From Apostichopus japonicus (Eukaryota; Echinodermata; Holothuroidea; Aspidochirotida; Stichopodidae), in NCBI RefSeq assembly GCF_037975245.1, contig NC_092578.1:20230821-20294820 (forward strand): 64,000 nucleotides of DNA, given 5' to 3'. The notes below the pieces were generated by a model. The model was not told the DNA's origin, did no database searches, and saw nothing but the letters and a program-made list of their open reading frames with translations. A program made the translations under genes and the position numbers. Positions within the stretch are counted from its first letter, which is position 1; each line of letters begins with the position of its first letter. This document shows positions 61,811-64,000 of this stretch, piece after piece.

Positions 61811-63330
61811 TAGATAGTAGTAGTAAAAACTGTTGCTAAATTGGATATTTATATGGTCTAATCCAATAGAGGTGGAGAGCAAACATAACCGGCGACGGCA
61901 GTGCGATGTTAGTAGTGATGTTAATTATATGAAGATATTTTCAAGTTATTGAAAGAAACAAAAGCAAATAGAAATTATTGAGGAAGGTTTTATACCTTTT
62001 CTTACATCTATTTGAACATGAAAAGATTGTCAATGGAAAATATAATTCATTTTTTTCAATCAAACCATGTCCCTGCTTGTTTTTCTCTATAGCCCCTTCA
62101 AGCTACATCCCTGTTGGTATTAGGGTTGCTGCTAACTCAATCATTCTTGGAGGAACCTTTCCTCCTTGGCTCAATAGTTTGTTTATTTAAACCCTCCCAC
62201 AGCTCCAATTATTACCTGTCTTCTAAGTTAGTTACAAATGTCACACGATACATAAATGAACTATTTGTATCCAATCCAATATATTATTAGCCAAACGTTG
62301 CATCCCAATAGAATTTTTTATTTATATGCTGATTGGTAACGTGAACATTTTTAGTCACTAGCCCTTTACTGTCCCTCACAGCAAAAGTGTCCGACCATCA
62401 TGTGAGTGATGACCTTCCCTTTATTAAAGCAGCATTTGCGTCTTTTCTTCTTTTTTCTCTCAACCTCACTGACTCCACTACGCCTTAGCGACATACATAA
62501 CTAGCCTATCTATTTAAATCTTACTTCAAATGGTGGCATAAAAGTCGAAAAATTTGCAACTTTCAACTTTGTTTTTCTCCAAGATATTTTCCGTTGGGAT
62601 CCCAATAAACCTCGCCCATAATATGAATATTTAAAACACTACGAACGTCATTGACCAATATGTAATACAACACCATGCTTGATTTGTGTACAGTCTATAT
62701 GGCAGTTGTACAAGGGAGTTCCATAACAACTCCCTGGTTGTACCAAAGTCTTGAAAAGCAAAGTCTTGAATCTATTTTTAGCAACGGCTCATAACTAAGC
62801 CTGTATCTCTGATTGGTTGAATTCAAACTAGTGAATTTGGGGGAAATGTATATGATTAATTTTAAACGTGGAATTTGTCGTGGTCACTTTGTCGTGGTCA
62901 CTTATTATCTGCAATATCCTTAATTACTCGCCAATTAACGATGTTTGGCAGAGAAAAAACTTGGCTGATATCTTAATTTGCTGTTTTGTGATTGATATAT
63001 GTAAAATCTTGATGGACATGTCAAAAATGTAGAAAATGGCGTCCAAACGCAAAATGCTGCTTTAACTCAATGTGGCTAGGTTAATTGTTTTAGGGCAAGG
63101 GGTGGTGGGAAGGGGGGGGGGGTGATGAGGCCTGATATTATTACTGCTTCATAGTAGTCAAATACAGTGGGAAATATTTATATGAATATTTATTACATTT
63201 ACTGTAAGTTACTGTCCCTCAAGCACAACAATTATGTCTAATGAATTATGTTTTTAATGCAGTATTTTGTGTGAACTAAAAGAATTAGTTTAAGTAAGAA
63301 GTATATGATCCTTGGCAAAGCAATATGTGC
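61811..63330. other. No gene seen
   Basis: AT-rich. A 14-bp duplication TTTGTCGTGGTCAC near 62875 and a G-run at ~63110 are the only features noted. Confidence 0.4.
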
Positions 63331-63334
63331 ATTA

Positions 63335-63477
63335 GTATGTATGTATGTATGTATGTATGTATGTATGTATGTATGTATGTATGTATGTATGTATGTATGT
63401 ATGTATGTATGTATGTATGTATGTATGTATGTATGTATGTATGTATGTATGTATGTATGTATGTATGTATATATGTA
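63335..63477. repeat. (GTAT)n microsatellite, SINE tail
   Basis: About 34 GTAT units, ending in ATATATGTATAT. It abuts the 3' end of the minus-strand SINE, so it is that SINE's expanded (ATAC)n tail. Confidence 0.96.
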
Positions 63478-63703
63478 TATTAGATCCTCCTGCAAGCAGG
63501 AACTCGCGAAGAAGCCTAATTGGCTTATCAAAGCCGCAAGCTGACCGAAGCCAGTCTCTTACATTCATATTTAACGTCCATGATTATGAATTGTTAATTG
63601 TCAACAACTCTGTAACTGGACGACATACATTAATCTGGGAGTGACTCGAACCGGGGACCTTACGATTGAAAAGCACCGGCGTTAACCACTGAGCTAACAC
63701 TCC
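63478..63703 (-). mobile_element. tRNA-derived SINE, copy 3
   Basis: Same family as the pair at 47 kb: GGAGTGTTAGCTCAGTGGTT head, GGTTCGAGTCACTCCC, and the same three hairpins. The UUCG stem reads CTGGC-TTCG-GTCAG, kept by a G-U pair. Confidence 0.87.
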
Positions 63704-64000
63704 GCAAGTATCCATCCCTCATGTCCCTCTGGTTACAAGTATGGTGTGTGGACCCAGTTTAAGAAATACAGGAACCTTAATATTGTTACCTACTTTTGTG
63801 TGTCTCAAGTATATACATGTACATAACATATGTCTCTGAGAGTGTTCTATGTGCAGTGATAATAGATTCAAGTCTTCTTTATGTGTTGTACTGTGGCTTG
63901 TAGTGTATGTATTGGAAAAGTAATCAATAATCCAGAGGAAAGTGAACAATAGTGTAAACACTTTGTTGCCGTAGCTACATCAAGCAAATTTGTTCACTAG
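63704..64000. other. No feature recognised
   Basis: Unique-looking sequence to the window end. Confidence 0.4.

Noticed and set aside
63238-63644. Long frames rich in YVCM or YIHT repeats
   Set aside because: They are translations of the GTAT microsatellite that forms the SINE tail.

Overview
The window looks like nuclear DNA of a deuterostome invertebrate, most likely an echinoderm and possibly a hemichordate. The reasons are compact protein-coding exons with long repeat-filled introns, GT-AG splice sites, metazoan proteins closest to vertebrate and echinoderm families, frequent TAGGCCTA-type words, degenerate CCCTAA blocks, and many small hAT-type elements and minisatellites. The phylum is an inference; no organism-specific marker was seen.

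Four host genes are supported. (1) About 1.2-4.2 kb, minus strand: two exons of a small CFAP90/C5orf49-like ciliary protein. (2) 11.7-25.5 kb, plus strand: a complete six-exon CIR1 gene (RBPJ/CBF1-interacting corepressor, 486 codons plus stop), with every splice junction in phase. (3) 40.4-44.7 kb, minus strand: a complete five-exon coding region of a secernin (405 aa), with altered residues at the expected N-terminal nucleophile and in the KNSDRP motif. (4) 56.7-58.1 kb, plus strand: two in-phase internal exons of a gene I do not recognise.

The rest is repeats. The first 11 kb holds many small hAT-type elements with 8-bp target duplications and a recurrent 45-bp core block. The CIR1 introns carry 151-, 53-, about 40-, 64- and 37-bp tandem arrays, a hairpin MITE with a CCCTAA-rich interior, hammerhead-like motifs and a 1.4-kb hAT element. 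26-32.4 kb is gene-free, with nuclear-receptor-half-site-like dispersed repeats and 19-, 107- and 23-bp arrays. 32.4-39.8 kb is one 7.4-kb array of about 113 units of 64/67 bp, with higher-order duplications and a perfect 34-bp palindrome at its right edge. 46.9-49.2 kb is a CR1/jockey-like LINE fragment with a tail-to-tail pair of tRNA-derived SINEs and a hAT MITE nested in it. 51.4-53.2 kb is another hAT element with a perfect target duplication, and 63.3-63.7 kb is a third SINE with a 140-bp tetranucleotide tail.

The most striking observation is in CIR1. The 64-bp minisatellite of intron 3 begins inside exon 3, and its unit is the last 24 nt of that exon plus the 5' splice site plus 40 nt of intron. 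About 48 copies of an authentic exon-end/donor junction therefore lie in a row. Many downstream copies have a donor (GTAAGA) closer to the U1 consensus than the true one (GTAATA). Only the first copy keeps the reading frame. CIR1 is itself a nuclear RS-like protein reported to affect splicing, so a decoy-donor or autoregulatory arrangement is a testable idea.
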